Origin: Nioella ostreopsis
GTDB taxonomy: Bacteria > Pseudomonadota > Alphaproteobacteria > Rhodobacterales > Rhodobacteraceae
Direction of reading: 5' to 3'
Length of the DNA: 64,000 nucleotides
Assembly: GCF_004000255.1 (NCBI RefSeq)
Contig: NZ_RCIQ01000001.1
Span: 62,001 to 126,000, forward strand
Under the pieces are notes generated by a model. That model had not been told where the DNA came from. It did no database searches and saw nothing but the letters and a program-made list of their open reading frames with translations. The position numbers and the translations under genes were made by a program. Below are positions 15,455 through 22,278 of the stretch, piece by piece (the first letter of the stretch is position 1; each line of letters begins with the position of its first letter).

Positions 15455-16303
15455 TCAGTGCGTGGAATCGTGAACCGGGACGGTTTCCGCCTGCGCCCCG
15501 CGCGCCCTTTCAGCATCAAGCTTGCGTTTATAGCCGGTTTGAATGAATTCGACCACGAACAGCACCACGACCGCGAAATAGAAGGTGGTCTTCGACATGG
15601 GGATCAGCGCATAGCCGAAGATATGGATGCCCATGGACGGATCATGGGTGGCATGTTCGGCGGCCACACCTGCCTCGCCAAGCAGCACCACGCCCACGAT
15701 CAGCAGGATGAACAGGCCAAGCACCTCGTACATCCGGTTCTTCTCAATAAAGGCGGTTACCCCGTCGGCCAGAAGCAGCATGGCGCCCCCCGACAGCAGG
15801 ATCGCGGCGGCAAGAACCGGGAAGACATCGGTGATGGCGAGCGCCGAGAGCACGGAATCGAAGCTGAAGATCAGGTTCATCAGGACGATCAGCACAACGA
15901 CCTGTAAGGCGGATTTCCCTGATTTTTCAGAACCCTCGTGGTGCAGGTCATGCATCGACAGAAGGTGGCCGATTTCCTTGACCGCCGTATACATGATGAA
16001 GATACCGCCGAAGACGAAGACGCAGGTGGCGAAATTCACACCGCCTTCCAGAACGCCGACCCAGTTCATCACGAAGAACGGCTCTGACAGGCTCTCGATC
16101 AGCTGGATCATGGTAAAGAGCAGCACGACCCGCAGCGCCACGGCGATGATGATGCCCCAGAAGCGTACCGATTTCTGGCTCTCCTTCGGGGCCCGCTGGC
16201 TTTCGATCGAGATGTAAAGAAGGTTGTCGAAGCCCAGAACCGCCTGCAGGAAGCATAGCATCACCAGGTTGCCAAGATTTTCGATGGTCAGGATATCAGC
16301 CAT
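15455..16303 (-). CDS. TerC-family integral membrane protein
   Basis: The 282-residue protein has about eight transmembrane helices and the TerC signatures: LQAVLGFDNLLYISIES in the first helix, VLIVLMNLIFSFDSVLSALAIT in the middle and a YEVLGLFILLIVGVVLLGEA helix later. The two acidic FDN/FDS motifs are conserved metal-binding features. TerC proteins are linked to tellurite resistance and to Mn2+ export or metallation of exported enzymes. It heads the operon that continues with the 29-residue peptide, XpaC and TelA genes. A six-codon frame (start 16316) runs into its start codon, see the separate entry. Confidence 0.93.
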   Translation of the reverse strand: MADILTIENLGNLVMLCFLQAVLGFDNLLYISIESQRAPKESQKSVRFWGIIIAVALRVVLLFTMIQLIESLSEPFFVMNWVGVLEGGVNFATCVFVFGGIFIMYTAVKEIGHLLSMHDLHHEGSEKSGKSALQVVVLIVLMNLIFSFDSVLSALAITDVFPVLAAAILLSGGAMLLLADGVTAFIEKNRMYEVLGLFILLIVGVVLLGEAGVAAEHATHDPSMGIHIFGYALIPMSKTTFYFAVVVLFVVEFIQTGYKRKLDAERARGAQAETVPVHDSTH

Positions 16304-16330
16304 TTTCTATCGCCATTTTTCTATCGCCTT
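16296..16330 (-). promoter_or_regulatory. Short tandem repeat and six-codon upstream frame at the terC start
   Basis: On the minus strand GGCGATAGAAAA is repeated twice in tandem just before the gene. The downstream copy carries ATG (16316) opening the frame MAIENG and stop (ends 16296), whose TGA overlaps the terC initiation region. Ribosomes ending there could re-start on terC, which lacks a strong Shine-Dalgarno sequence. This is an inference from position. Confidence 0.35.
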
Positions 16331-16412
16331 TTCCGGTCTGTGCCGGGTCTCTTCGCCTGAATAAGCGCTAGGGGCGGGGCTTGTCACGCCTTTCCCCGCG
16401 TCCGGTTCCCTC

Positions 16413-16441
16413 TTGTCAAGGCGGGCGCGCTGACGTATCCC
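16413..16441 (+). promoter_or_regulatory. Predicted sigma-70 promoter for the metZ leader
   Basis: TTGTCA (16413-16418) and TATCCC (16436-16441) are separated by exactly 17 bases. Transcription would begin near 16448, a few bases before the first riboswitch helix. Confidence 0.5.
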
Positions 16442-16450
16442 AACCCCACC

Positions 16451-16503
16451 GTGGCGATTTGTTAACCGGATTGCGGGCCACGTTAAACAAGCCGCTAAAG
16501 AGG
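16451..16503 (+). ncRNA. SAM-II riboswitch
   Basis: The leader matches the SAM-II (metA/metX) class. P1 is GTGGC (16451-16455) with GCCAC (16477-16481), enclosing the conserved GATTT...AACCGG...TTGC loop. The H-type pseudoknot pairs TTGTT (16459-16463) with AACAA (16486-16490) and GCGG (16473-16476) with CCGC (16492-16495). The conserved CGCTAAAGAGG tail follows. S-adenosylmethionine binding would stabilise the pseudoknot and lower expression of the sulfhydrylase gene downstream. A terminator follows 27 bases later. The covariation-like helices and the conserved loop bases make this call firm without a database search. Confidence 0.88.
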
Positions 16504-16530
16504 TCGAGCAGCGCCATCCATGGCTCTTGC

Positions 16531-16561
16531 CCCCGACCGTTCACCCGGTTCGGGGTTTTTT
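16531..16561 (+). terminator. Intrinsic terminator between riboswitch and metZ
   Basis: CCCCGACCG (16531-16539) pairs with CGGTTCGGGG (16546-16555, one bulged base), followed by six T. It lies inside the metZ leader, 29 bases before the start codon, so it can act only as a regulated (attenuator) terminator for metZ. Confidence 0.8.
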
Positions 16562-16589
16562 CATGCCCCGGGCCAGCAAAGGACCGTGA

Positions 16590-17795
16590 ATGAAAATGGG
16601 ACCGAAAGTTCTTCCCGCCGACGCCAAGCCCCGCACCCGCGCCGTCCATGGCGGCACCCGCCGCAGCCAGTATGGAGAGGTCAGCGAGGCGATCTTCCTG
16701 ACCCAGGGCTTCGTTTATGACAGCGCCGAACAGGCCGAGGCGCGGTTCATCGAGTCTGGCGATGACGAGTTCATCTATGCCCGCTACGGCAACCCCACCG
16801 TGCGCATGTTCGAGGAACGGATTGCGGCGCTGGAAGGCAAGGAAGATGCCTTTGCCACGGCCAGCGGCATGGCGGCTGTCAGTGGCGCGCTGACCTCGAT
16901 GCTGAAGGCGGGCGACCATGTGGTGTCCGCCAAGGCTCTGTTCGGCTCGTGTCTCTATATCCTCGAAGAGGTGCTGTCGCGGTTCGGTGTGGAGGTCACC
17001 TTCGTCGACGGCACCGATCTGAACGAATGGAAGGCGGCGATCCGGCCCGATACCAAGGCGGTGTTCTTCGAGAGCATGTCGAACCCGACGCTGGAAGTGA
17101 TCGACATCAAGGGCGTTAGTGACCTGGCCCACGCGGTCGGGGCGATTGTCGTCGTGGACAACGTCTTCGCCACGCCGGTCCTGCAACGTTCGGGCGATTT
17201 GGGGGCCGATGTCATCGTCTATTCCGCCACCAAGCATATTGACGGGCAGGGGCGCTGTTTGGGTGGCGTCATCTGCGGCACGCGCCAGTTTATCCGCAAG
17301 GTGGTGGAACCCTACATGAAGCATACTGGCGGGTCGCTCTCGCCCTTCAACGCCTGGGTGATGCTGAAGGCGCTGGAGACGATGGACCTGCGGGTACGCG
17401 CACAGGCCGACAGCGCCTACAGGATCGCCAAGGCGCTGCATGGTCAGCCGGGTCTGGCCCGCGTCATCCACCCGTTCCTGCCCGATCACCCGCAGCAGAA
17501 CCTCGCGATTGCGCAGATGGAGGCGGGCGGCACCATGGTGTCGATCGAACTTGCGGGCGGCAAGCCGGCGGCGTTCAAGATGCTCAATGCGCTGCAGATC
17601 TTCGTGATCTCCAACAATCTGGGCGATGCAAAGTCCATCGTCACCCATCCCGCAACCACAACGCATCAGCGTCTGACACCAGACCAGCGCGCTGCGCTTG
17701 GCATTTCGGACGGGCTCTTGCGGCTGTCCGTGGGGCTGGAGGACGCGGGCGACCTGATTGCCGATCTCGAACAGGCTTTGGCGGCGGCCCAATGA
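16590..17795 (+). CDS. metZ: O-succinylhomoserine sulfhydrylase
   Basis: The 401-residue Cys/Met-metabolism PLP enzyme has TRAVHGGTRRSQYGEVSEAIFLTQGFVYDSAEQAE at the start, YARYGNPTVRMFEERIAALEG (substrate/PLP loop) and the PLP lysine in YSATKHIDGQGRCLGG. The G-G variant after the lysine motif and overall length fit the MetZ branch rather than MetB. It converts O-succinylhomoserine and sulfide into homocysteine, directly in the methionine pathway. An AAAGGA site stands seven bases before ATG 16590. Expression should be controlled by the SAM-II riboswitch and attenuator upstream. The next gene starts inside its stop codon. Confidence 0.95.
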   Translation: MKMGPKVLPADAKPRTRAVHGGTRRSQYGEVSEAIFLTQGFVYDSAEQAEARFIESGDDEFIYARYGNPTVRMFEERIAALEGKEDAFATASGMAAVSGALTSMLKAGDHVVSAKALFGSCLYILEEVLSRFGVEVTFVDGTDLNEWKAAIRPDTKAVFFESMSNPTLEVIDIKGVSDLAHAVGAIVVVDNVFATPVLQRSGDLGADVIVYSATKHIDGQGRCLGGVICGTRQFIRKVVEPYMKHTGGSLSPFNAWVMLKALETMDLRVRAQADSAYRIAKALHGQPGLARVIHPFLPDHPQQNLAIAQMEAGGTMVSIELAGGKPAAFKMLNALQIFVISNNLGDAKSIVTHPATTTHQRLTPDQRAALGISDGLLRLSVGLEDAGDLIADLEQALAAAQ

Positions 17796-18289
17796 CCGAG
17801 ATCACCATTCACCGCATCCGGTCGGGGGAGGGGGACCTTCTTGGGCAGCTCTTCCACCGATCCGTGCATGAGGGCACGCATGGGGCCTATGATGCTGCGC
17901 AGCGTGCGGCGTGGAGTCCCCAGCCACCGAGCGGCCCGGATTGGGAGGCGCGGCTAGCCGGGGCCGTGACGCTGGTGGCCTGGGCCGGGAAGCTGCCCGC
18001 CGGGTTCATGACGCTTGACCCCGAGACCGGTTATCTCGACCTCGCCTTCGTCGCGCCAGAGTGGCAGGGGCAGGGGGTGGCGGCGATGCTCTATGGGCTT
18101 GTGGAACGCTGCGCGCGGCGGCAGGGGCTCGCCCAACTGACCAGCGATGCCAGTGAAGTGGCGCGCCCCTTCTTCCTGAAACAGGGATGGCAGGATGGGC
18201 CACGGCAGGAGGTGACGCGGGGCGGTGTGACCTTGCACAATTACCGCATGGCAAAACCGCTGAAACCTGCGCTAGAACGGGCGGCATGA
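17792..18289 (+). CDS. GNAT-family N-acetyltransferase
   Basis: The 165-residue protein has the GNAT core: AWAGKLPAGFMTLDPETGYLDLAFVAPEWQGQGVAAMLYGLVERCARRQG, where the WQGQGVA stretch is the acetyl-CoA pyrophosphate loop (Q/RxxGxG/A). A C-terminal YRM strand completes the fold. It overlaps metZ by four bases and the amidotransferase by four bases, so all three are co-translated. The substrate is unknown; coupling to metZ hints at a small amine or amino acid, but this is inference. Confidence 0.9.
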   Translation: MTEITIHRIRSGEGDLLGQLFHRSVHEGTHGAYDAAQRAAWSPQPPSGPDWEARLAGAVTLVAWAGKLPAGFMTLDPETGYLDLAFVAPEWQGQGVAAMLYGLVERCARRQGLAQLTSDASEVARPFFLKQGWQDGPRQEVTRGGVTLHNYRMAKPLKPALERAA

Positions 18290-19026
18290 AACCCTTTCTG
18301 ATCCTGCAACTGCGCCCCGAGGATGAGGCCGCCGACGAGGAGTTCTCAAGCTTCCTCACCAAGGGCGGGCTGTCGGAGGATGAGGTCCACCGCATCCGGC
18401 TCGACAAGCGCGACCTGCCCGGTGGTCTGGTGCTGGCCGATTATTCCGGCGTGATCGTCGGCGGCGGGCCCGGCTGCGTGTCGGACGCGCCAGAGGACAA
18501 GACCCCGCAGGAAGCCAAGATCGAGGCGGAAATCCTCGGGCTGATGCCGCGCATCACCGAGGGCGACGTGCCCTTCATGGGCTGCTGCTACGGGCTCGGC
18601 ATCCTCGCCCATCACCTGGGCGGCGAGGTCAGCAAGGCGCGCTATGGCGAGGCGATTGGCGGGGTCGATTGTACCCTGTCGGAGGAAGGCGCTGCCGATC
18701 CGCTCTTTGACGGGTTGCCCCCGACCTTCCGCGCGCTGGTCGGCCACAAGGAGGCCGTGCAGAACCTGCCCCCCGGCGCAGTGCATCTGGCGGCGGCGGA
18801 TAGCTGCCCCTTCCAGATGATCCGCTACGGGAAGAACGTCTACGCGACGCAATTCCACCCGGAAGCCGACGGCGAAAGCTTCGCCACCCGCATCCGCATC
18901 TACCGCAACAAGGGATACTTTCACCCAGACGAGGCCGACAGCCTGACCGAAGCCTGTCTGGCCGAAGAGATCACCGTGCCGGAACAGGTGCTGAGGAACT
19001 TCGTCAACCGCTATCGCACCGGGTGA
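18286..19026 (+). CDS. Class I glutamine amidotransferase domain protein
   Basis: The 246-residue protein is a stand-alone class I (triad) amidotransferase. The oxyanion strand is YSGVIVGGGPG, the nucleophile Cys is in PFMGCCYGLGILA, and the His-Glu pair is in ATQFHPEAD. There is no synthetase domain, as in GMP-synthase-like or YfeJ-like stand-alone proteins. It should release ammonia from glutamine or hydrolyse a gamma-glutamyl bond in the cytosol; the acceptor is unknown. ATG 18286 overlaps the GNAT stop. A twin-palindrome element follows four bases after the stop. Confidence 0.92.
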   Translation: MKPFLILQLRPEDEAADEEFSSFLTKGGLSEDEVHRIRLDKRDLPGGLVLADYSGVIVGGGPGCVSDAPEDKTPQEAKIEAEILGLMPRITEGDVPFMGCCYGLGILAHHLGGEVSKARYGEAIGGVDCTLSEEGAADPLFDGLPPTFRALVGHKEAVQNLPPGAVHLAAADSCPFQMIRYGKNVYATQFHPEADGESFATRIRIYRNKGYFHPDEADSLTEACLAEEITVPEQVLRNFVNRYRTG

Positions 19027-19029
19027 GCG

Positions 19030-19081
19030 GGGCGCGGGGAAAGCTCTTCGAAGAGCTTTGCAATTTTCTTCGAAGAAAATT
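19030..19081. repeat. Twin-palindrome element (copy 2)
   Basis: GGGCGCGGGG leads into two perfect 20-bp palindromes, AAAGCTCTTCGAAGAGCTTT (19040-19059) and AATTTTCTTCGAAGAAAATT (19062-19081). The first ten bases and the order of parts match copy 1 at 8571-8622, while the stem sequences differ. It begins directly after the amidotransferase stop and may end that transcript. Confidence 0.8.
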
Positions 19082-19189
19082 CCAGCACTCCTGAGCAGCC
19101 TGCGGGCCAAGTGCCGCCGTTTCACGCTCCTGTGCCGTTTTGGACCGGTCCCGGCCCGGATCGCCGGTCTATCTCTCGCAACGGAAAAC

Positions 19190-19218
19190 TTGGAATAGCG
19201 GGGCGGCTGGCCCATATT
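19190..19218 (+). promoter_or_regulatory. Predicted sigma-70 promoter for folE2
   Basis: TTGGAA (19190-19195) and CATATT (19213-19218) are separated by 17 bases and lie about 30 bases before the folE2 start codon. Confidence 0.45.
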
Positions 19219-19250
19219 GTCAGTCTCCAGACCCCGGGAAGGCCCGCGCC

Positions 19251-20348
19251 ATGAACCTGCAGCTCAACGATCTTGCCACCGCGCCTGACAGCGACGAGGC
19301 CCGCAAAGCGCTGGAGACCCTGCGCGCATGGGCTGCCACCGCGTCGGCGGAGGAGCTGGCTGCGCTCGACCCGTCCGTCACCAGCCTATTGCGCAATGCG
19401 CCCGACTATCCGGTGTTCAACCGCGACTACCCGCAGGATTTCACCGTGGATGCCGCGTATAAGGACAGCCTGCCGGACCTGCAGAACGGTCCTTCTTCGC
19501 TGATCAAGGGGCAGAAGCGGGTGATCCAGCATGTAGGCATCTCCAACTTCCGCCTGCCGATCCGCTATCACACCCGCGACGATGGCGATCTGACGCTGGA
19601 AACCTCGGTCACGGGCACGGTCAGCCTTGAGGCGGAGAAGAAGGGCATCAACATGTCCCGGATCATGCGCAGCTTCTACAACCACGCGGAACGGACCTTC
19701 AGTTTCGAAGTGATGGAAGCCGCACTTGACGCCTACAAGACAGATCTCGACAGTTTCGACGCCCGCATCCAGATGCGCTTTTCCTTCCCGATGAAGATCG
19801 AAAGCCTGCGCTCGGGCCTGACCGGCTACCAGTATTACGACATCGCGCTGGAACTGGTGGAGCAAGGCGGCAGCCGCAAGAAGATCCTGCATCTGGATTA
19901 TGTCTACAGCTCGACCTGCCCCTGCTCGCTGGAACTGAGCGAACACGCCCGCGAATTCCGCAACCAACTGGCGACCCCGCATTCGCAACGCTCCGTGGCG
20001 CGGATTTCGGTCGAGGTGCCCTTCGGGGGCGACTGCCTGTGGTTCGAGGACCTGATCGAACTGGCCCGCAACGCGGTGCCCACGGAAACGCAAGTGATGG
20101 TCAAGCGCGAGGATGAACAGGCCTTCGCGGAACTGAATGCCGCCAACCCGATTTTCGTGGAGGATGCCGCCCGACTGTTTGCGCAGGCCCTGCATGACGA
20201 ACCCCGCGTCGGTGATTTCCGCATTGTTGCCAGCCACCAGGAAAGCCTGCACAGCCATGATGCCGTCAGCGTGCTGACAGAGGGCGAAACCTTTGCGGCC
20301 ACCAGCCTTGACCCAAAACTGTTCAAGACGCTTTTCCACATCGGTTGA
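19251..20348 (+). CDS. folE2: GTP cyclohydrolase FolE2 (type IB)
   Basis: The 365-residue protein carries the FolE2 signatures: DFTVDAAYKDSLPDLQNG near the start, KGINMSRIMRSFYNH with the metal and substrate residues in the middle, and the YSSTCPCSLELSEHAR cysteine motif at the metal site. FolE2 makes 7,8-dihydroneopterin triphosphate from GTP, the first step of folate synthesis, and uses Mn2+ or Fe2+ rather than Zn2+. ATG 19251 fits a GGGAAGG sequence upstream; further upstream in-frame codons lack family similarity. A single FolE2 is in keeping with the FolB and FolP genes 12 kb downstream. Confidence 0.96.
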   Translation: MNLQLNDLATAPDSDEARKALETLRAWAATASAEELAALDPSVTSLLRNAPDYPVFNRDYPQDFTVDAAYKDSLPDLQNGPSSLIKGQKRVIQHVGISNFRLPIRYHTRDDGDLTLETSVTGTVSLEAEKKGINMSRIMRSFYNHAERTFSFEVMEAALDAYKTDLDSFDARIQMRFSFPMKIESLRSGLTGYQYYDIALELVEQGGSRKKILHLDYVYSSTCPCSLELSEHAREFRNQLATPHSQRSVARISVEVPFGGDCLWFEDLIELARNAVPTETQVMVKREDEQAFAELNAANPIFVEDAARLFAQALHDEPRVGDFRIVASHQESLHSHDAVSVLTEGETFAATSLDPKLFKTLFHIG

Positions 20349-20466
20349 GCCCTGCCCCTGACGCAACCCGGGGTTTCCGGATCGGCATTGGGCAAACGGG
20401 TCAGGAAGACATACCTATCAGGTCGAACCGGGCAGATGCCCGTCGCAGATATCAAGAGGTAGTCCC

Positions 20467-20688
20467 ATGGCAACCATCGCCCTGTCCCCCGCCGCAACCG
20501 GCACCGAATCCCCGATCCGCAGCTTCTTCGCCGCGCTCCTGCGCGTGTTTTCCGCCTATGACGCCGCGCAGTCGCGCGCCAATCAGGTGCAGCGCCTGAA
20601 CGGCATGACCGACGCCGAACTGGCCCGCATCGGTCTGCGTCGCGAAGATATCGCGCGCTACGTCTTCCGCGATATCCTGTATATCTGA
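20467..20688 (+). CDS. DUF1127 small protein
   Basis: The 73-residue protein has a short N-terminus, a hydrophobic/aromatic middle (IRSFFAALLRVFSAY) and the characteristic DUF1127 C-terminal helix LNGMTDAELARIGLRREDIARYVFRDILY. DUF1127 proteins are Arg-rich small proteins, some of which bind RNA and affect phosphate, nitrogen or photo-oxidative stress responses in alphaproteobacteria. This copy stands alone between folE2 and trkH. A TTGGGC...ATACCT promoter-like pair with 17-base spacing lies about 60 bases upstream. The specific role is unknown. Confidence 0.88.
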   Translation: MATIALSPAATGTESPIRSFFAALLRVFSAYDAAQSRANQVQRLNGMTDAELARIGLRREDIARYVFRDILYI

Positions 20689-20762
20689 CGCGCCCGGCGA
20701 AAGCGCCCGTGCGAAGCTTCACCGGTTGACAGCGCGCGCGGGCCGGGCCAACGCTTCGGCCC

Positions 20763-22211
20763 ATGTACGACCTCAGGCCCATTGGATATGTGATCGGACT
20801 GCTCGTCCTTGTGCTGGGGTTGACCATGCTGGTCCCCATGGGCGTCGATCTGTATTATCAGAACGGGCATTGGCGGGCCTTCCTGGAAAGTGCCGTTCTG
20901 ACGGTGATGCCCGGCGCGATGCTGGCGCTGGCCGCCTCCAGCGGAGGCAGCAAGCGACTGTCCATCCAGCAGACTTTTCTTCTGACAACGGGTGTCTGGC
21001 TGGCCCTGCCCATCTTCGGTGCGTTTCCCTTCATAATCGGGGCGACGGACGCTACATTCATCGACGCGCTCTTTGAATCCATGTCGGGCCTGACCACCAC
21101 GGGATCAACCGTTTTCATCCGGTTGGAGCTGCTGCCAGAGGGGCTGTTGTTCTGGCGCGGAATGCTGCAATGGTTCGGCGGCGTCGGTATCATCGTCGTG
21201 GCGATGGTGTTCTTGCCGGAACTGCGCGTCGGCGGCATGCAGATCTTCAAATCCGAAGCCTTCGACACGATGGGCAAGATCCTGCCCCGCGCGGGTGAGA
21301 TCGCGCAGCAGATCTCGGTGATCTATCTTGGCCTCACGCTTGTCTGCTCGCTTACCTATGTAGCGCTCGGGATGCCGACATTCGAGGCCATCGTGCATTC
21401 GATGACCACCGTCTCGACCGGCGGGTTTTCCACGTCGGACGCTTCTTTCGGGGCGTTTCAGGGGCCGATGGAATATGCCGCGTCCATCTTCATGATCCTC
21501 GCCAGCCTGCCTTTCGTGCGCTACGTGCAAATGATTGCCGGCAGCGCCCGGCCGCTTTGGGTCGATACGCAGGTCCGGGCCTATCTGACCACGATCCTGA
21601 TCCTTACGATCTTCTTCGCGGTCTACCGGCTGGTTGTGAACGGCGACCATCTGGAACACGGGTTCCGCGAGGCGATCTTCAACGTGACCTCGATCATCTC
21701 GGGCACGGGCTATGCCAGCGTCGATTATCAGGAATGGGGCGCCATCGCAGTTGTCGTCTTCTTTTTCATTGGCCTCATCGGCGGCTGCGCGGGCTCGACC
21801 GCCTGTTCGATCAAGATCTTCCGATATCAGCTGCTCATGGCCTCGATCTCGACGCAGCTGCGCAGGCTCTACGCGCCGCATGGCATCTTTGAGCCGCGCT
21901 ACGAGGGGCGCAAGGTCAGCGAGGAAGTCCTGTCCTCGGTCATGGCCTTCTTCGTGATGTTCTTCGTCAGCCTCGGGGTCGTGGCGATGCTCTTGGCGCT
22001 GACCGGGCTTGATTTCGTGACGTCGGTGTCCGGTGCGGCCACGGCGCTGGCCAATATCGGACCGGGCCTTGGGGCAGAAATCGGCCCGGCGGGCACGTTC
22101 ACCAATCTGGGCGATACGGCCAAGTGGATTCTGACCGTGGCGATGCTGGTCGGGCGGCTGGAGCTGATGGCAGTGTTTGTCCTCTTCACCACCCAGTTCT
22201 GGCGGGGGTGA
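20763..22211 (+). CDS. trkH: TrkH-family potassium uptake protein
   Basis: The 482-residue membrane protein contains four M1-P-M2 repeats with glycine selectivity-filter segments: SGLTTTGSTVF, TTVSTGGFSTSD, TSIISGTGYASVD and ALANIGPGLGAEIGP. The size and order match TrkH. It imports K+ across the inner membrane, usually together with a cytosolic TrkA regulator, which is not in this window. The ATG at 20763 opens just before the first helix. A shared hairpin separates it from the convergent protease-like gene. Confidence 0.95.
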   Translation: MYDLRPIGYVIGLLVLVLGLTMLVPMGVDLYYQNGHWRAFLESAVLTVMPGAMLALAASSGGSKRLSIQQTFLLTTGVWLALPIFGAFPFIIGATDATFIDALFESMSGLTTTGSTVFIRLELLPEGLLFWRGMLQWFGGVGIIVVAMVFLPELRVGGMQIFKSEAFDTMGKILPRAGEIAQQISVIYLGLTLVCSLTYVALGMPTFEAIVHSMTTVSTGGFSTSDASFGAFQGPMEYAASIFMILASLPFVRYVQMIAGSARPLWVDTQVRAYLTTILILTIFFAVYRLVVNGDHLEHGFREAIFNVTSIISGTGYASVDYQEWGAIAVVVFFFIGLIGGCAGSTACSIKIFRYQLLMASISTQLRRLYAPHGIFEPRYEGRKVSEEVLSSVMAFFVMFFVSLGVVAMLLALTGLDFVTSVSGAATALANIGPGLGAEIGPAGTFTNLGDTAKWILTVAMLVGRLELMAVFVLFTTQFWRG

Positions 22212-22228
22212 GGGACGCGGTGGAAAGC

Positions 22229-22257
22229 AAAAGGGCGGCCCGTCGGACCGCCCTTTT
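22229..22257. terminator. Bidirectional terminator
   Basis: AAAAGGGCGG (22229-22238) is perfectly complementary to CCGCCCTTTT (22248-22257). The A-rich and T-rich ends make it a terminator for both trkH and the convergent gene. Confidence 0.85.
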
Positions 22258-22278
22258 CTGTTCACAAGAGCCTTGGGA

